A stretch of DNA of 52,803 nt from Polychytrium aggregatum (taxonomy: Eukaryota; Chytridiomycota; Chytridiomycetes; Polychytriales): NCBI RefSeq assembly GCF_025602895.1, contig NW_026516412.1, positions 1 to 52,803 on the forward strand, given 5' to 3'. Made by a program: the position numbers and the translations under genes. This document shows, piece after piece, positions 50,307 through 52,803 of this stretch. The number at the start of each line of letters is the position of its first letter. Position 1 is the stretch's first letter. The notes under the pieces are model-generated. The model ran no database searches, was not told the origin of the DNA, and saw only the letters and a program-made list of their open reading frames with translations.

Positions 50307-51806
50307 ATGCCCGATATCACCCAATTCTCACTCGAGCACAGCCCAGATATCTTCACCATCATATGCTGCAACGACAGCTTCCAGCTTGCCCTCGATCACA
50401 GCACCATCAAGGCTCTCCTCCGAGTGTGTAGGCATGTCCAGCCTCTCCTGAGCTCCAAGGTGGCTCGCTTCCACAGCTGGTGCCAGAATGCAGGCTTGTG
50501 CAATCCAGATGGACAGATGCGAATCGGTCTCACACCGAGCGACTTGATTGCCATATCGCTGCATTGCGACGATCCGGTCACAGCCGACCGATCCTGGCTC
50601 GAAGATCAAGCCGATATGGGCAATGGTGCTGCCTCGTATCTCTTGGCTCGAATGCTGCAATCTGAGATCGACTCACAAACAGACGATGACGATGAGCCTG
50701 AAGAGTACACCAACCGTCAGCAGATATTCCACCATTTGGAGAGTGCCGCCCAAGCCCAACATCCGATGGCACAGTTTCGCCTGGCCGAATGCTATCGCAA
50801 CGGTGTCATGGTCGACAAAGATCACACCAAGGCCGTCGAGCTGTATCGCAATCTTGCAGATCGTGGAATCCCTCGGGCGCAAATTGCCCTCGGCCAATAC
50901 TTTGAGAATGGCGAGGGTGTCGAGCAAGATTATAACAACGCGATCGAATGGTATTCCAAGGCCGCCGACCAGGGCAGCGAGGATGGTCGACTCCATATCG
51001 TGTTCCTCCGAGGATGGTTCTCGTTCGTTGGCCACAATGTCGAACAGAGCGATGTCGCTGCTCTCAACCATTGGCAGGAAGTGAGCACCAAGTCGACTGA
51101 CCCAGTCATCAAACCCATCGCCACCCACATGGTCGGGTGGATGCACTACCTCGGCCGGGGCACCGTGCGCGACGAGCCAATGGGTACCAAGATCATTCGA
51201 GAGAACAAGTCGGATGAGTTCCCACTCGGGGAAGGCGAATGTCTGGCAGCGAATTGGGCCCCAATCAAGTCCGACCTACCCGCACCCCGCAAGTTCTTCG
51301 AGCTGTGCCAGCTTGGATCTGAAAGGGACTGGCTGTGCAGACATCTCATGGCTGTGTGTGTGTTCCAAGAATTCGGAGCCACAAATGACCGGGAGAAGGC
51401 AGCTGGTATCTTTGAACAGCTCGCCAACGACGGCCACAGCGACAGCCAGTTCTGGATCGGAGAGTGCTATCAATACGGCAGAGGAGTATCGCAGGACCAC
51501 AAGACGGCATTCGAGCGGTTCAGCAAGTCGGCCAACCAAGGCAACTCATATGGACAGTGGAGCGTTGGTTTTTGCTACTACTGGGGATGGGGAGTCACCG
51601 AGGACCGCACCAAGGCAGCCGAGTGGTTCCGCAAGTCGGCCGAGCAGGGCAATAGAGACGGACAAAACGCTCTCGGCGACTGCTACGATAATGGCTGGGG
51701 TGTCCCTCGAGACATCGACACCGCCGTCTTCTGGTACCGCAAGTCCGCCGAGAATGGAAATAATCCTGCCATCATCAACCTCGAGGGGCTCGGCAAATGG
51801 CCCTGA
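50307..51806 (+). CDS. Sel1-repeat protein
   Basis: 499 residues from the ATG at 50307 (MPDITQFSLEHSPDIF), the last in-frame ATG before the conserved part. The same frame is open further upstream but looks non-coding. Residues 1-100 have no recognised domain and contain an F-box-like helical region (FTIICCNDSFQLALDHSTIK). Residues about 104-495 are Sel1-like repeats, e.g. AQFRLAECYRNGVMVDKDHT, AQIALGQYFENGEGVEQDYN, SQFWIGECYQYGRGVSQDHK and GQNALGDCYDNGWGVPRDID. A divergent stretch (235-375) lies between the two repeat blocks. Such proteins are adaptors; partner and pathway are unknown. No introns are evident. Confidence 0.88.
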   Translation: MPDITQFSLEHSPDIFTIICCNDSFQLALDHSTIKALLRVCRHVQPLLSSKVARFHSWCQNAGLCNPDGQMRIGLTPSDLIAISLHCDDPVTADRSWLEDQADMGNGAASYLLARMLQSEIDSQTDDDDEPEEYTNRQQIFHHLESAAQAQHPMAQFRLAECYRNGVMVDKDHTKAVELYRNLADRGIPRAQIALGQYFENGEGVEQDYNNAIEWYSKAADQGSEDGRLHIVFLRGWFSFVGHNVEQSDVAALNHWQEVSTKSTDPVIKPIATHMVGWMHYLGRGTVRDEPMGTKIIRENKSDEFPLGEGECLAANWAPIKSDLPAPRKFFELCQLGSERDWLCRHLMAVCVFQEFGATNDREKAAGIFEQLANDGHSDSQFWIGECYQYGRGVSQDHKTAFERFSKSANQGNSYGQWSVGFCYYWGWGVTEDRTKAAEWFRKSAEQGNRDGQNALGDCYDNGWGVPRDIDTAVFWYRKSAENGNNPAIINLEGLGKWP

Positions 51807-52368
51807 TTCCCAATTTCCACTCCCAAATAACCATGTCACAGCGCGAACATGCAACCAAACTGCGCCTCCCCTACCCATCCAAGACACCATGACACCAAAG
51901 AGTGGACTTGCAAAGTGATCCCGATCAAGCGGCAATGGCCGTGTAGTGTTGTATTTGGCATTCAATACATCCAATGCATCCAATATACAACAGTGCTGTC
52001 CCATAAGAACCGCTGATGTTGATCGACCGGGAGAACCATCCGATGACTCGACAATGACCACTCTATCACCACTGTCGATACTCGTTCTGCAACCATAGAT
52101 GGCGAGCACGATCCAGACCATCCCACGCCACATGGTACCGACAAATGGATGGCAAAGGCGACGAATGGCCTGGATGGCAAAGGCGACGAATGGCCTGGAT
52201 CCAAACGGGCAGAGGTTCGCCTCTCCAGCCGCCAAGGAAAGAAAATGGCCACACTGCAGCTTTCTGGTCCACCCTCGATCCGACCCAGGGAGGCCGGGGC
52301 ACGCCAGCGTATGTGGTAAGACCATGAGAGGATGAAACCAGTCCACTGTAGTGCAGCCTGGCGACTGA
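51807..52368. other. Intergenic region with a short tandem repeat
   Basis: No supported gene. A perfect 25-bp tandem duplication (unit GGATGGCAAAGGCGACGAAT + GGCCT) occupies 52147-52171 and 52172-52196. It is long enough to create overlapping frames that are probably spurious. Confidence 0.55.
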
Positions 52369-52722
52369 GAGAGGACTCTTTGGACCACGAATGACAAGTA
52401 CCATTCCCTCTCGATCCACATCTTCTGCCAGGACACGAGCGTCGTCAAGAATGATGTCATCCGTATCTATGCCCACCTCAATACCGGTGCCCACGACCTT
52501 GCCCAGTTTACCGACAAGGCTGATGCCACCATGGGCTGCCAGTTCGAGTTCCCGATGTGGAAGGAGCTACCACTCTCAAACATCCTTGGCCGCCTCCTTC
52601 GAGACGAACACCTGGCATTCTCCAAGGCACTCAATACCGCCAAGCACTTCAGAAATGGGACACTGTCCCGTTTCATTTTCCCAGAAGGCCGCAAGGTGAA
52701 CAAGAAGCTATCGTCTTACTGA
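52369..52722 (+). CDS. Unidentified coding end (probable last exon or short gene)
   Basis: The frame is open from 52369 and ends at the stop at 52720-52722. It reads HSLSIHIFCQD, NDVIRIYAHLNTGAHDLAQF, MGCQFEFPMWKELPL and RFIFPEGRKVNKKLSSY. The amino-acid usage looks coding, and the frame is open well before its first ATG at 52531, which suggests an upstream exon or frame break. No family is recognised. Confidence 0.45.
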   Translation, partial: ERTLWTTNDKYHSLSIHIFCQDTSVVKNDVIRIYAHLNTGAHDLAQFTDKADATMGCQFEFPMWKELPLSNILGRLLRDEHLAFSKALNTAKHFRNGTLSRFIFPEGRKVNKKLSSY

Positions 52723-52803
52723 TTGCACTCCCGGCATTTTTCCAACAGCCTCGCCAATTTCATCGATCATCAGCAGCGATACTTTGTCCATCAAATTTCA
52801 AAA

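Noticed and set aside
1..52803. CRISPR arrays, rRNA genes, prokaryotic operons
   Set aside because: No spaced direct repeats of CRISPR type, no rRNA signatures, and the window shows eukaryotic introns and retrotransposons throughout.

Overview
The window is a transposon graveyard and nursery from a fungal-type nuclear genome. Spliceosomal introns of about 60 bp with GT..AG ends, chromodomain-bearing Ty3/gypsy elements, Sel1-repeat proteins and a TIR/NACHT/WD40 receptor together suggest a zoosporic (chytrid-like) fungus. That placement is an inference from family content, not a match.

Left four fifths (1-40441): almost every base is LTR retrotransposon, and the pieces fit a chain of insertions proven by 5-bp target duplications. 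I name five families plus one relic. Family D: LTR 791-792 bp, TGTTAGGG..CTCTAACA. Family F: LTR 419 bp. Family E: LTR 301 bp. Family B: LTR 226 bp. Family C: LTR 309 bp. G is a decayed relic. Reading inward from the right-hand host DNA: relic G holds a plus-strand D LTR, which holds a minus-strand D LTR, which holds C1, which holds both C2 (duplication GGCGG) and B. B holds a partial minus-strand D copy at the left edge (D3) and D1 (AGGAC). D1 holds F (GGCAC) and E (GCAAT). E holds D2 (GTGTC). The deepest path, G>D(+)>D(-)>C1>B>D1>E>D2, is eight levels. When the insertions are mentally removed, the D1 and E reading frames continue across the breaks. D2, F, C2 and (apart from its insert) E look intact, with LTR pairs I could not tell apart by eye.

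How the elements work: each encodes Gag and Pol (protease, RT, RNase H, integrase, mostly with a C-terminal chromodomain). E fuses gag and pol in one frame. B, C, D and F place pol in the -1 frame, with a slippery heptamer (GGGAAAC/T, or GGAAAAC in B), a 6-9 nt spacer and a hairpin that contains or abuts the gag stop. D and F have no tRNA-type primer site. Instead the 12 nt just after the 5' LTR are perfectly complementary to 12 nt lying 39 nt downstream of the TATA box in the LTR, the arrangement expected for Tf1-style self-priming. C and E carry TGGTAGCATCGG, a tRNA-type primer site.

Right fifth (40442-52803): host DNA. The best gene, minus strand 44742-40570, assembles from seven exons into a 1192-codon frame: membrane anchor, two SAM domains, TIR, NACHT, then only two WD40 blades before a stop 128 bp from the transposon pile. 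Beyond it lie old D and F relics, a frameshifted Sel1-repeat gene, a TFIIS-like gene, a convergent pair of small membrane-protein genes with frame breaks, an intact 499-residue Sel1-repeat gene (50307-51806) and an unidentified coding end at the right edge.
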